Made by a program: the position numbers and the translations under genes. Below the pieces are notes generated by a model that had not been told where the DNA came from, made no database searches, and worked only from the letters and a program-made list of their open reading frames with translations. Below are positions 50,827-60,080 of a stretch of 64,000 nt of DNA, piece after piece. The stretch's first letter is position 1; every line of letters begins with the position of its first letter. Source of the DNA: JBKBKC01 sp046294265 (GTDB taxonomy: Bacteria > Pseudomonadota > Alphaproteobacteria > Rhodobacterales > Rhodobacteraceae); contig JBKBKC010000001.1 in assembly GCA_046294265.1 (NCBI GenBank), forward strand, positions 124,001 to 188,000, written 5' to 3'.

Positions 50827-51336
50827 ATGTTCGACACGATGACGGTGACAAAGGTTCTGGGTGCAACCTGCGGGTCGCTCCTGGTGTTCCTGCTGGGCGG
50901 TTGGGCGGCCGAGACGATCTATCACACCGGCGGCGGCCATGGCGACGTGACGCAGGCCTATGTCATCGAGGTGGCCGGCGCGGAACCTGCCGAGGCCGTG
51001 GAAGAGGTCAGTTTTGAAGAGCGGCTGGCCCTGGCGGATGCGGGCGCGGGCGAGCGTGTGTTCGCCAAATGCCGCGCCTGCCACAAGATGGACGGAACGG
51101 ACGGCACCGGCCCGCACCTGAACGGAATCGTGAACAAGGCCAAGGCAGCGTCGGATGGATATGCCTATTCGGCGGTCCTGGTCGGGATGGCGGATGACGC
51201 CTGGACGCCCGAGAACCTGGACGCCTTCCTGCTCAACCCCCGCAGCTATGCGCCGGGCACCAAGATGAGCTTTGCCGGCCTTCCCAGCCCGGCCGAGCGC
51301 GTCAATCTGATCGCGTGGCTCGCCACCACCGAATGA
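50827..51336 (+). CDS. cycM: membrane-anchored cytochrome c (c552/CycM-type)
   Basis: A 169-residue protein with an uncleaved N-terminal anchor (about residues 8-28, VLGATCGSLLVFLLGGWAAE), an acidic linker (EVAGAEPAEAVEEVSFEE) and a class I cytochrome c domain. Heme attaches at CRACHK (about residues 80-85) with the distal Met in GTKMSFAGLP. The start MFDTMTVTK is the one found in Paracoccus CycM. These cytochromes pass electrons from the bc1 complex to aa3- or cbb3-type oxidases. Divergent from pheA with a 117-base spacer. No FNR box was seen upstream. Confidence 0.93.
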   Translation: MFDTMTVTKVLGATCGSLLVFLLGGWAAETIYHTGGGHGDVTQAYVIEVAGAEPAEAVEEVSFEERLALADAGAGERVFAKCRACHKMDGTDGTGPHLNGIVNKAKAASDGYAYSAVLVGMADDAWTPENLDAFLLNPRSYAPGTKMSFAGLPSPAERVNLIAWLATTE

Positions 51337-51757
51337 TCGGGCGGTCCGTCGCGACCGCCGTGATGCGGGGCGCGCGAGGGGGGCGTTGATCCTGCCCATG
51401 CCGGGCCGCCTCGGCGCTCTGGTCGGGGTGGGATGCGTCGTGTGCGCTTGAGGCATGGTCATCGCGGGCATGGCCCCCGCAGCCTTGCGCCGCCGCCACA
51501 GGATCGCGACCGCAGGCCGCAGGCTGGCGCATCGCAGGCCGGGCACCTCGCGGGGCGATGCCGCGACACTGGCCCGGCGCGGCGTCAGGCGCGGGATCAT
51601 CTATCGCCGCAGCCGTCGCGCGTGACCGGTTTTGCGGCGCGCCGCCCGCGTTTCCACCGAATTCGCGCAATCGTGGCTTGAGACGGGCACGCTGCAAGCT
51701 TACGCATTATTCTTGCGCGTGCGGTGCGGCGCGCGGCATTACAACGGGAGACGGCGG
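51337..51757. other. 421-bp stretch between cycM and the peptide importer
   Basis: I find no gene that I can support. One 56-codon frame (51455-51625, +) has an ATG but gives an Arg-rich peptide (MVIAGMAPAALRRRHRIATAG...) with no ribosome-binding site or recognisable family. It could be a decayed gene fragment. The final 60 bases are probably the leader of the importer operon. Confidence 0.35.
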
Positions 51758-53620
51758 ATGGCAGGACGGGGCGGGGCGGGGCTGACGGCTGTGACGGCCT
51801 TGGGGGTGCTGGCCGCGACGGCGGGCCTCACGCAGGACCTGACCATCTCGCACGGCTATTCCAACTTTGGCGAGTTGCGCTACCCCGCCGATTTCGCCCA
51901 TCTGGACTATGTGAACCCCGAGGCGCCCAAGGGTGGCGAGATGTCGATCTGGTCCCAGGGCAATTTCGACAGCTTCAACCAGTATGCCCGCGAGGGCGTG
52001 CCCGCCGCGCTGAACACCATCGGCAGCGAGTCCATCCTGACGGGCACCGCCGACGATCCCTATGGCAGCTACTGCTTTCTCTGCACCACGCTGGAATATC
52101 CCGCCGATCTGTCCTTCGTGACCTTCAACCTGCGCGACGATGTGCGGTTTTCGGACGGCACGCCGATGACCGCCGAGGATGTGGCCTACAGCTTCAACCT
52201 GTTCCAGACGCAGGGCATCCTGGAATACCGCCGGATCGTGGAGGGCTTCATCGACCGGGTGGAGGTCGAGGGGCCTTACCGCATCACCTTTTACTTCAAC
52301 GATGAGGCCTCGGTGCGCGACCGTGTGGGGTTTGCGGGCGGAACGCCGGTGTTTTCCAAGGCCTGGTTCGAAAGCACGGGCACCCGGCTGGACCAAAGCT
52401 CGCAACGCCCGTTCCTGTCCACCGGGGCCTATGTGCTGGACAGTTTCGATTTCAACCGGCAGGTGATCTACGCCCGCAACCCCGACTATTGGGGCAACGG
52501 CATCCCCTTCAACCGGGGGCGCAACAATTTCGACCGGATCCGGGTGGAGTATTTCGCCGACAGCAACGCGGCCTTCGAGGGCTTCAAGGCGGGCGTCTAT
52601 ACGTTCCGCAACGAGAACTCCGCGCAAGACTGGGCGACGGGCTACAACTTTCCCGGCATCCAGCGCGGCTGGGTGGTCAAAAAGGGCATCCCCAGCGGGG
52701 ATGTGGCGAACCGGCTGGCCTGGGTGTTCAACCTGGACCGCCCGCGCTGGCAGGATGCGCGGGTGCGCCGCGCCGTGGGGATGATGTTCAACTTCGAATG
52801 GTCCAACGCGTCGCTTTACTATGACCTTTACAAGCGCCCGGTGTCGTTCTGGTCGGCCACGGACCTTGCGGCGACGGGTGTGCCGGGGCCGGATGAGGTG
52901 GCGCTGTTGCAGCCCTTGGTGGACGAGGGGCTGCTGGATGCCGCCATCCTGACGGCCGAGGCGGAGGCCCCCCCGGTTCAGGCGGCTGGCACCAACCGGC
53001 CTGCCCGTGCGATCCTGCGCGAGGCCGGCGCGATGCTGGACGCGGCAGGCTGGACCATCGGCAACGACGGCATCCGCCGTGATGCGGCGGGCCAGGCGCT
53101 GAGCATGACGATCATCCAGTTCAACCCGATCTTCAACCGCGTGGTCAATCCGTTCATCGAGAACCTGAAGGCCCTGGGGGTGCAGGCCACGCTGCAGCAG
53201 ATGGACACGGCGCAATATGTGCAGCGCCGCCGCGATGGCGATTTCGACGTGACCTACCAGGCCTTCGACATGTCGTTCGAGCCGTCGATCGGGCTGGAGC
53301 AGTGGTTCGCGTCGAAAACCGCCGACAATTCGTCGCGCAACCTGATGCGGCTGCGCAATCCGGCGGTGGATCGGCTGATCCGCAATGTCATTGCGGCGGA
53401 AAAGCTGGATGAGTTGAAAACCTCGGTGCGCGCTCTGGACCGGGTGCTGCGGTCGGTGCATTTCGACATCCCGATCTACTACAACCCCGATAGCTGGGTC
53501 GCCTATTTCGACATGTATCGCCACCCCGAGCCGCTGCCGCCCCTGTCGGTGGGGCAGCTGGATTTCTGGTGGTATGATGCCGAGGCGGCGGCACGGCTGC
53601 GCGCCGCCGGCGCGTTCTGA
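51758..53620 (+). CDS. yejA: peptide ABC transporter substrate-binding protein, YejA type
   Basis: A 620-residue SBP_bac_5 periplasmic protein. Signal peptide residues 1-20 (GLTAVTALGVLAATAGLTQ). The mature start HGYSNFGELRYPADFAHLDYVNPEAPKGGE is the hallmark of the YejA group, which imports microcin C-like peptides and other oligopeptides. Other conserved parts: FNLRDDVRFSDGTPMTAEDVAYSF, RNPDYWGNGIPFNRGRNNFDRI and FEPSIGLEQWFASKTADN. ATG 51758 with GGGAG. First gene of a five-gene rightward operon. Confidence 0.93.
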   Translation: MAGRGGAGLTAVTALGVLAATAGLTQDLTISHGYSNFGELRYPADFAHLDYVNPEAPKGGEMSIWSQGNFDSFNQYAREGVPAALNTIGSESILTGTADDPYGSYCFLCTTLEYPADLSFVTFNLRDDVRFSDGTPMTAEDVAYSFNLFQTQGILEYRRIVEGFIDRVEVEGPYRITFYFNDEASVRDRVGFAGGTPVFSKAWFESTGTRLDQSSQRPFLSTGAYVLDSFDFNRQVIYARNPDYWGNGIPFNRGRNNFDRIRVEYFADSNAAFEGFKAGVYTFRNENSAQDWATGYNFPGIQRGWVVKKGIPSGDVANRLAWVFNLDRPRWQDARVRRAVGMMFNFEWSNASLYYDLYKRPVSFWSATDLAATGVPGPDEVALLQPLVDEGLLDAAILTAEAEAPPVQAAGTNRPARAILREAGAMLDAAGWTIGNDGIRRDAAGQALSMTIIQFNPIFNRVVNPFIENLKALGVQATLQQMDTAQYVQRRRDGDFDVTYQAFDMSFEPSIGLEQWFASKTADNSSRNLMRLRNPAVDRLIRNVIAAEKLDELKTSVRALDRVLRSVHFDIPIYYNPDSWVAYFDMYRHPEPLPPLSVGQLDFWWYDAEAAARLRAAGAF

Positions 53621-53636
53621 CCGGCGGGCCAGCACC

Positions 53637-54725
53637 TTGGGCGCCTATATCCTGCGACGGCTCTTGCTGGTGATCCCGACGGTGTTCGGGATCATGCTGA
53701 TCAACTTTACCCTCACGCAATTCGTGCCGGGCGGCCCCATCGAGCAGATCATCGCGCGGATGGAAGGGTCGGGCGACGTGTTCGCGGGGTTTTCGGGCGG
53801 GGGCGACGGGCTGCCGATGGCCGACCTCGGCGGCGGCGGGAACGACCGCTATCTGGGCTCGCGCGGCCTGCCGCCCGACTTCATCGAACAGCTTGAGCGG
53901 GAGTTCGGGTTCGACAAGCCCCCGGTTGAGCGGTTCCTGATGATGATGTGGAACTACGTCAACTTCGACTTTGGGCGCAGCTATTTCCGGTCGATCTCGG
54001 TCATCGACCTGGTGCTGGAAAAGATGCCGGTGTCGATCACGCTGGGGCTGTGGTCCACGCTGATCGCCTATCTGATCTCGATCCCGCTGGGGATCCGCAA
54101 GGCCGTGCGCGACGGGACACCCTTTGACACCTGGACGAGCGGCGCGATCATCGTGGGCTATGCCATCCCCGGGTTCCTGTTCGCCATCCTCCTCTTGGTG
54201 CTGTTCGCGGGGGGGTCCTATCTGCGGTGGTTCCCGCTGCGGGGGCTGGGGTCGGACAACTGGGATCAGCTGTCGGCCTGGGGCAAGGTGGTGGATTACC
54301 TGTGGCACATCACCCTGCCGGTGCTGGCCTCGACCATCTCGAGCTTTGCCACGCTGACGCTGCTGACCAAGAACAGCTTTCTGGACGAGATCAAGAAGCA
54401 GTATGTGATGACCGCCCGCGCCAAGGGCCTGACCGAGGGGCGGGTGCTTTATGGCCATGTGTTCCGCAACGCGATGCTGATCGTGATCGCGGGCTTTCCG
54501 GCGGTGTTCGTGTCGGTGTTCTTTGGCGGGTCGCTGATCATCGAGACGATATTCTCGCTGGACGGGCTGGGGCGGCTGGGGTTCGAGGCGGCGGTGGCGC
54601 GGGATTATCCGGTGATCTTCGGCACGCTGTTCGTGTTCGGGCTGATCGGGCTCTTGATGGGGATCCTGTCGGACCTGATGTATGTCTGGATCGACCCGCG
54701 CATCGATTTCGAGCGGAGGGGCTAG
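53637..54725 (+). CDS. yejB: peptide ABC transporter permease, YejB type
   Basis: A 362-residue inner-membrane permease with six helices and a long first periplasmic loop (FVPGGPIEQIIARMEGSGDVFAG...) typical of YejB. EAA loop: NSFLDEIKKQYVMTARAKGL. The conserved N-terminus GAYILRRLLLVIPTVFGIMLINF begins directly after a TTG at 53637, 16 bases past the yejA stop. No ATG occurs between, so I use this TTG; an ATG at 53574 would overlap yejA by 47 bases and add unrelated residues. The ribosome-binding site is weak. Confidence 0.88.
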   Translation: MGAYILRRLLLVIPTVFGIMLINFTLTQFVPGGPIEQIIARMEGSGDVFAGFSGGGDGLPMADLGGGGNDRYLGSRGLPPDFIEQLEREFGFDKPPVERFLMMMWNYVNFDFGRSYFRSISVIDLVLEKMPVSITLGLWSTLIAYLISIPLGIRKAVRDGTPFDTWTSGAIIVGYAIPGFLFAILLLVLFAGGSYLRWFPLRGLGSDNWDQLSAWGKVVDYLWHITLPVLASTISSFATLTLLTKNSFLDEIKKQYVMTARAKGLTEGRVLYGHVFRNAMLIVIAGFPAVFVSVFFGGSLIIETIFSLDGLGRLGFEAAVARDYPVIFGTLFVFGLIGLLMGILSDLMYVWIDPRIDFERRG

Positions 54726-54726
54726 G

Positions 54727-55827
54727 GTGCGCCTGTCCCCCCTGAACGCGCGCCGCTGGCGCAATTTCCGCGCGAACCGGCGGTCCTACTGGTCGCTGTG
54801 GATATTCTCGGTGCTGTTCATCCTGTCGCTGTTCGCCGAGTTCATCGCCAACGACAAACCCCTCTTGGTGCGGTTTCAGGGCGAATTCTACACGCCTGTC
54901 CTCAAGTTCTATCCCGAAACGGCCTTCGGCGGCGATTTCCGCACGGAGGCGAAATACAAGGACCCCGAGGTGCAGTGCCTGATCCGCACCGGGGGCTTGG
55001 AGGAGTGTCTTGACGATGCGGCGGGCGTGATGGCCGAGGTGGCGGCGGGGCGGACCGAAGGGATCACCCCCGGCTGGATGGTCTGGCCGCTGATCCCGGC
55101 AAAGTTCAACACGATCAACGACATCGGCCGCGCCGCACCGTCGCCGCCCGATGCCACGCATATCCTGGGCACCGACGACACCGCGCGGGATGTGGCCGCG
55201 CGCGTGCTCTACGGGTTCCGCACCTCGGTCAGTTTCGCGCTGATCGTGGCGCTGCTCACCTCGGTCATCGGGATCGCGGCGGGGGCGGTGCAGGGGTATT
55301 TCGGCGGCCTTCTGGACCTGATCTTTCAGCGGGTGATCGAGCTGTGGGGATCCACCCCCAGCCTATACATCATCATCATCGTGGCCGCCGTGATCCCGAT
55401 GAATTTCTGGCTCTTGGTGGGGCTGTCGGTGCTGTTCGGCTGGACGGCGCTGGTGGGGGTGGTGCGGGCGGAGTTCCTGCGGGCGCGGAATTTCGAATAT
55501 GTGCGGGCGGCCCGCGCGCTTGGCGTGTCGGACCGGGTGATCATGTTTCGCCATGTGCTGCCCAATGCCATGGTCGCCACGCTGACCCTGCTGCCCTTCA
55601 TCATCACCGGGGCCATCGGGTCGCTGGCCGCCCTTGATTTCCTGGGCTTCGGCCTGCCCTCCAGCGCGCCCTCGCTGGGGGAATTGACCCTGCAGGCCAA
55701 GCAGAACCTGCAGGCGCCATGGCTGGGCTTCACCGCGTTCTTTGCCTTTGCCATCATGCTGTCGCTGATGGTCTTTGTGTTCGAGGGCGTGCGCGATGCG
55801 TTCGACCCGCGCAAGACGTTCCGGTGA
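54727..55827 (+). CDS. yejE: peptide ABC transporter permease, YejE type
   Basis: A 366-residue second permease. The N-terminal helix (WSLWIFSVLFILSLFAEFIANDKPL) and the extended periplasmic loop with FQGEFYTPVLKFYPETAFGGDF are typical of YejE. Five further helices and the EAA loop (FEYVRAARALGVSDRVIMFRHVLPNA) follow. It starts at a GTG (54727) immediately after the yejB stop, with GGAGGGG at 54715-54721. Together with yejB it forms the transmembrane pore. Confidence 0.93.
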   Translation: MRLSPLNARRWRNFRANRRSYWSLWIFSVLFILSLFAEFIANDKPLLVRFQGEFYTPVLKFYPETAFGGDFRTEAKYKDPEVQCLIRTGGLEECLDDAAGVMAEVAAGRTEGITPGWMVWPLIPAKFNTINDIGRAAPSPPDATHILGTDDTARDVAARVLYGFRTSVSFALIVALLTSVIGIAAGAVQGYFGGLLDLIFQRVIELWGSTPSLYIIIIVAAVIPMNFWLLVGLSVLFGWTALVGVVRAEFLRARNFEYVRAARALGVSDRVIMFRHVLPNAMVATLTLLPFIITGAIGSLAALDFLGFGLPSSAPSLGELTLQAKQNLQAPWLGFTAFFAFAIMLSLMVFVFEGVRDAFDPRKTFR

Positions 55828-55834
55828 GGGCGCG

Positions 55835-57439
55835 ATGAGGGTTCTGGATGTCCGCGACCTGACCATCCGTTTCCGCCAGGACGGCCGCCTGATCGAGGCG
55901 GTGCGCGGCGTGTCCTTCCATGTGGACAAGGGCGAGACGGTGGCCCTGGTGGGCGAAAGCGGATCGGGCAAGTCGGTCACCGCGCTGTCCACCGTGGCGC
56001 TGCTGCCCGACAGCGCCGAGGTGGGCGGGCGGATCACCTACAATGGCCGCGACATGGTGGGCGCGGATGAGGCGCAGTTGCGCGCGGTGCGGGGCAACGA
56101 CATCAGCTTTATCTTCCAGGAGCCGATGACCAGCCTCAACCCCCTGCACACCATCGAAAAACAGCTTGCCGAGGCTTTGGCGCTGCATCAGGGGCTGACG
56201 GGGGCGGCAGCGCGGGCACGCATTCTGGACCTTCTGGCCAAGGTGGGCATCCGCGATGCGGAAAGCCGTCTGGGCGCCTATCCGCACCAGCTGTCGGGCG
56301 GGCAGCGCCAGCGGGTGATGATCGCCATGGCGCTGGCCAACGGGCCGGAACTGCTGATCGCGGATGAGCCGACAACCGCGCTCGATGTCACGATCCAGGC
56401 GCAGATCCTCGACCTTCTGGCCGACCTCAAGCGGACCGAGGGCCTCAGCCTCTTGTTCATCACGCACGACCTGACCATCGTGCGCCGCATCGCGGACCGG
56501 GTTTGCGTGATGCAGGGCGGCGAGATCGTGGAGCAGGGGCCGACGGCGCAGGTGTTCGATGCGCCGCAGCACCCCTATACCCGCCGCCTGATCGCCGCCG
56601 AACCCAAGGGCCGCCCCGACCCCCTGCCGCCCGGCGGGGCCGAGGTCGTGCGCACCGATGGCCTGCGCGTGTGGTTCCCCATCCAGCGGGGCCTCCTGCG
56701 CCGCACGGTGGACCATGTGAAGGCCGTGAATGGCGCGACGCTTGCGGTGCGGGCGGGCGAAACGCTTGGGATCGTGGGGGAATCGGGGTCGGGCAAGACC
56801 ACGCTGGCGCTGGCCATCCTGCGGCTGATCGCCTCGCAGGGCGCGATCACCTTTGAGGGGCAGCGCATCGACGCGCTGTCGCCCGCGCAGATGCGCCCCT
56901 TGCGCCGCCAGATGCAGGTGGTGTTTCAGGATCCCTACGGCAGCCTCTCGCCCCGCATGACGGTGCAGGAGATCATCGCCGAAGGGCTGGGCGTGCACGG
57001 GGTGGAGCCGGGGCGCAACCGGCGCGACATGGTGGCCGAAATCATGGCCGAGGTGGGGTTGGACCCCGCCGCCATGGCCCGCTATCCGCATGAATTCTCG
57101 GGCGGGCAGCGCCAGCGCGTGGCCATCGCGCGGGCGATGATCCTGCGGCCCCGGCTGGTGCTGCTGGACGAGCCGACGAGTGCCCTGGACATGACGGTGC
57201 AGGTGCAGATCGTGGACCTTTTGCGCCAGTTGCAGCGGCAATATGGGCTGGCTTATCTGTTCATCAGCCACGACCTGCGGGTAGTGCGGGCGCTGTCGCA
57301 TCAGGTGATGGTGATGCGGGCGGGCGATGTGGTCGAGGCGGGGCCGGCGCAGCAGGTGTTCGAGGCCCCGGCCTCGGACTACACGCGAGAGCTGATGCGG
57401 GCGGCATTCGGGGCAGAGGTCGCGCGGGTTCCCGCGTGA
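55835..57439 (+). CDS. yejF: peptide ABC transporter ATP-binding protein with two ATPase domains, YejF type
   Basis: A 534-residue fusion of two ABC ATPases. First domain (about 1-255): Walker A LVGESGSGKSVTALS, signature LSGGQRQRVMIAMAL, Walker B LLIADEPTTALDV. Second domain (about 275-525): GIVGESGSGKTTLALAI, FSGGQRQRVAIARAM and LVLLDEPTSALDM. Both domains have Q-loops and H-loops (FITHDL, FISHDL). The oligopeptide/dipeptide C-terminal extension follows each. ATG 55835, 7 bases after yejE. Its stop overlaps the next gene start (GTGA at 57436-57439). Confidence 0.94.
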   Translation: MRVLDVRDLTIRFRQDGRLIEAVRGVSFHVDKGETVALVGESGSGKSVTALSTVALLPDSAEVGGRITYNGRDMVGADEAQLRAVRGNDISFIFQEPMTSLNPLHTIEKQLAEALALHQGLTGAAARARILDLLAKVGIRDAESRLGAYPHQLSGGQRQRVMIAMALANGPELLIADEPTTALDVTIQAQILDLLADLKRTEGLSLLFITHDLTIVRRIADRVCVMQGGEIVEQGPTAQVFDAPQHPYTRRLIAAEPKGRPDPLPPGGAEVVRTDGLRVWFPIQRGLLRRTVDHVKAVNGATLAVRAGETLGIVGESGSGKTTLALAILRLIASQGAITFEGQRIDALSPAQMRPLRRQMQVVFQDPYGSLSPRMTVQEIIAEGLGVHGVEPGRNRRDMVAEIMAEVGLDPAAMARYPHEFSGGQRQRVAIARAMILRPRLVLLDEPTSALDMTVQVQIVDLLRQLQRQYGLAYLFISHDLRVVRALSHQVMVMRAGDVVEAGPAQQVFEAPASDYTRELMRAAFGAEVARVPA

Positions 57440-58662
57440 AGATCCTGTTCGTGCACCAGAATTTCCCGGGCCAGTTTCCGCATCTGGCCCCGGCGCTGGT
57501 CGCGCGCGGGCATGCGGTGCGGGCCCTGACCGATGCCAGGAACCCCCGCACCAGCCCCGTGCCGGTGATGAAATACCGCCATGATGCCGCCCCGCCCGAC
57601 CCCGCCGCCACGCGGCTGGGCCGCACCTATACCCAGATGTCGGACCGGGGGGTGACCGTGGCGCGGGCGGCGCTGAAGTTGCGGCGGCAGGGTTATGTGC
57701 CCGATGTGGTGTTCGGCCATTCCGGCTGGGGCGAGACGCTGTTCCTCAGGGAGGTCTGGCCCGAGGCGCGGCATCTGGTCTATGCCGAGTTCTACTATCG
57801 CGGGATCGGGCAGGATGTGGGGTTCGACCCCGAGTTCGATACCGCGCCCAGGGGCAGTTTCGATCCGGTGATGGTGGCGCAGGCGCGGGCGGCGCATCTG
57901 GGGCAGGCGCTGCTGCATGCCGATGCGGGGCTGTCACCCACGCTTTGGCAGGCCGACAGCCATCCACCCGACCTGCGCGCCAAGATCCGCGTAATCCATG
58001 ACGGGGTGGATACCGGGGCGGTGGCCCCCGACCCTGCGGCGCGCGTCACCCTGCCGGATGGCCGGGTGATCCGCGCGGGGGATGAGGTGCTGACCTTTGT
58101 GAACCGCAACCTCGAGCCCTATCGCGGGTACCACATCCTGATGCGCGCCCTGCCCGCCGTGATGGCCGCGCGGCCGGAGGCCCAGGTGGTGATCGTGGGC
58201 GGCGACGAGGTCAGCTATGGCCGCGCGGCGCCCGAGGGGACGACGTGGAAGGCGTTGTTTCTGAACCAGGTTGCGGGCCGCATCGACCCCGCGCGCCTGC
58301 ATTTCATGGGCCGCGTGCCCTATCCGGTGTTCGTGTCGCTGATGCAGGTGGCGCGGGTTCATGCCTATCTGACCTATCCGTTCGTGCTGTCGTGGTCGAT
58401 GCTAGAGGCGATGGCGGCGGGGGCGATGGTGGTGGCGTCGGCCACGCCCCCGGTGGCCGAGGTGATCGCGGACGGGGTGAACGGGCGGCTGGTGGGGTTC
58501 TTTGACATGCCCGGATGGGAGGCCGCGCTGATCGAGGCGCTGGCGGAACCCGCGCGGTTTCAGGCAATGCGTCAGGCCGCGCGGCAGACCATAGTGGCGC
58601 GGTATGACCTGCGCGGGGTGTGCCTGCCGCGCATGATCGCCTTTGTCGAGGGGGCGGCCTAG
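57436..58662 (+). CDS. family 4 glycosyltransferase, GTG start
   Basis: A 408-residue GT-B fold glycosyltransferase. Start: GTG at 57436 giving (M)KILFVHQNFPGQFPHLAPAL, an N-terminal signature of the GT4 group. The C-terminal donor domain shows FVNRNLEPYRGYHILMRALP, VVIVGGDEVSYG, LHFMGRVPYPVFVSLMQVARVHAYLTYPFVLSWSMLEAMAAG, with the Glu of the E-x7-E motif. It overlaps yejF by 4 bases, so it is cotranscribed with a peptide importer, an odd partner. It shares a 4-base CTAG with the convergent hemN stop. Acceptor unknown. Confidence 0.88.
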   Translation: MKILFVHQNFPGQFPHLAPALVARGHAVRALTDARNPRTSPVPVMKYRHDAAPPDPAATRLGRTYTQMSDRGVTVARAALKLRRQGYVPDVVFGHSGWGETLFLREVWPEARHLVYAEFYYRGIGQDVGFDPEFDTAPRGSFDPVMVAQARAAHLGQALLHADAGLSPTLWQADSHPPDLRAKIRVIHDGVDTGAVAPDPAARVTLPDGRVIRAGDEVLTFVNRNLEPYRGYHILMRALPAVMAARPEAQVVIVGGDEVSYGRAAPEGTTWKALFLNQVAGRIDPARLHFMGRVPYPVFVSLMQVARVHAYLTYPFVLSWSMLEAMAAGAMVVASATPPVAEVIADGVNGRLVGFFDMPGWEAALIEALAEPARFQAMRQAARQTIVARYDLRGVCLPRMIAFVEGAA

Positions 58663-60014
58663 ACGGCCGCCGAATGCTGGGCCTTTGCCGTGTCATAGGC
58701 ATCGAAGGCCCGCGCGATCATGCGCGTCAGGGGCCGCCCGCGCGGCGGGATCGCGAGGCCCTGCGCATCCACGCTGACCATATCGCCAAAGGCATCGCGG
58801 GCGATGGCAAAAAGGCCGGCCAGGCGGGCGGGATCGGCGGCGTAGTCGCGCACAAGCTCATGGCTTTGCACGCGGAAATCGCACATCAGCGCCTCGATGA
58901 TCCGCGCGCGCAACAAATCCTCTCCGCCAAAGACATGGCCGCGATGGGTGGAGAACCCGCCCGTGCGGATCGCCCGCGTATGGTCCGCCGTGCCGCTGGC
59001 GTTCTGGGCAAAGCCCTGCGGCAGGCGCGAGATCGACGAGGCGCCAAGGCCGATCAGCACCGGTGCCGTGTCATCCGTATAGCCCTGGAAATTGCGCCGC
59101 AGGTGGCCGGTTTTCTGCGCCTGCGCCAGACCGTCGCCCGGGCGGGCGAAGTGGTCGATGCCGATCTCGTCATAGCCGTCCCAGACGAACAGCTCGCGCG
59201 CGGTCTCAAACAGGGCAAGGCGTTCCTCGGGGCCGGGCATGGCGTCAGAAGGGATCATCTGCTGGCGGCGGCTCATCCAGGGCACGTGGGCATAGCCATA
59301 CAGCGCCACGCGGTCGGGCGAGAGCGTCAGAAGCTGTTGAACCGACGTGGAAATTCGGGTGCGGGTCTGGTGCGGCAGGCCGTAGAGGATATCGGCGTTC
59401 AGGCTGTGCACGCCGCGGTCGCGGATGGCATCGACCACGCGGCGGGTCAGGTCATAGGGCTGCAGGCGGCCGATGGCGGCCTGGATCTCGGGGTCGAAAT
59501 CCTGCACGCCGATGGAGGCGCGATTCATGCCCGCAGCGGCCAGCGCATCGAGGCGGGCATCGTCGATCTCGTTCGGGTCGATCTCGACCGAGAATTCGGC
59601 ATCGGGGGCAAAGGGCGCGGCCTCGGCGATGGCGTCGGCCAGGCGGCGGATCAGTTCGGGGGGCAAAAGCGTGGGCGTGCCGCCGCCCCAGTGCAGGCGG
59701 CGCAGGTGGACGCCGCGCGGCAGGTGGGCACGCAGCAGGGCGATTTCTGCCAGCAGGGTTTCGGCATAGGCGCGCACCGGGGCGTCCGAGGAGGTGCCCT
59801 GCGTGCGGCAGGCGCAGAACCAGCAGAGCCTGCGGCAGAACGGGACATGCATGTAGAGCGAAATGCCCGAGCCTTCGGGAATGGCCTGAATCCATTCGGA
59901 AAACCGGTCAGGCGTCACGCCGCCGGAAAAGTGGGGCGCGGTCGGATAGCTGGTGTAACGGGGCACGCGCGCGTCAAAAAGTCCGAGGCGGCGATATGCG
60001 GTTTGCTGGTTCAT
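58659..60014 (-). CDS. hemN: oxygen-independent coproporphyrinogen III dehydrogenase
   Basis: A 451-residue radical SAM enzyme of anaerobic heme/bacteriochlorophyll synthesis. The 4Fe-4S/SAM motif is CRRLCWFCACRTQG (CxxxCxxCxC, residues about 62-71), with LHWGGGTPTLL and the Glu in SVEIDPNEI. The HemN end domain is present. I use ATG 60014 (MNQQTAYRRLG). An upstream in-frame ATG at 60047 would start 3 bases from the FNR box, leaving no room for a promoter. The FNR box between hemN and fnrL makes anaerobic induction likely. Confidence 0.94.
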   Translation of the reverse strand: MNQQTAYRRLGLFDARVPRYTSYPTAPHFSGGVTPDRFSEWIQAIPEGSGISLYMHVPFCRRLCWFCACRTQGTSSDAPVRAYAETLLAEIALLRAHLPRGVHLRRLHWGGGTPTLLPPELIRRLADAIAEAAPFAPDAEFSVEIDPNEIDDARLDALAAAGMNRASIGVQDFDPEIQAAIGRLQPYDLTRRVVDAIRDRGVHSLNADILYGLPHQTRTRISTSVQQLLTLSPDRVALYGYAHVPWMSRRQQMIPSDAMPGPEERLALFETARELFVWDGYDEIGIDHFARPGDGLAQAQKTGHLRRNFQGYTDDTAPVLIGLGASSISRLPQGFAQNASGTADHTRAIRTGGFSTHRGHVFGGEDLLRARIIEALMCDFRVQSHELVRDYAADPARLAGLFAIARDAFGDMVSVDAQGLAIPPRGRPLTRMIARAFDAYDTAKAQHSAAV

Positions 60015-60049
60015 GTTGACAGGTTTGGCGTGTAGGATTGTGGACATCC

Positions 60050-60063
60050 TTGATTCAGATCAA
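60050..60063. promoter_or_regulatory. FNR box between hemN and fnrL
   Basis: TTGATTCAGATCAA matches the FNR/Anr consensus TTGAT-N4-ATCAA exactly. It is 36 bases from the hemN start and 18 bases from the fnrL start. In Rhodobacter, FnrL acts at such sites. Being so close to the fnrL ATG, it may repress fnrL while activating hemN. Confidence 0.9.
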
Positions 60064-60080
60064 ACCGGAAACGCATCCGC

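Noticed and set aside
51455..51625. Possible small basic protein gene
   Set aside because: No ribosome-binding site and no similarity that I recognise; reported only as a gap observation.
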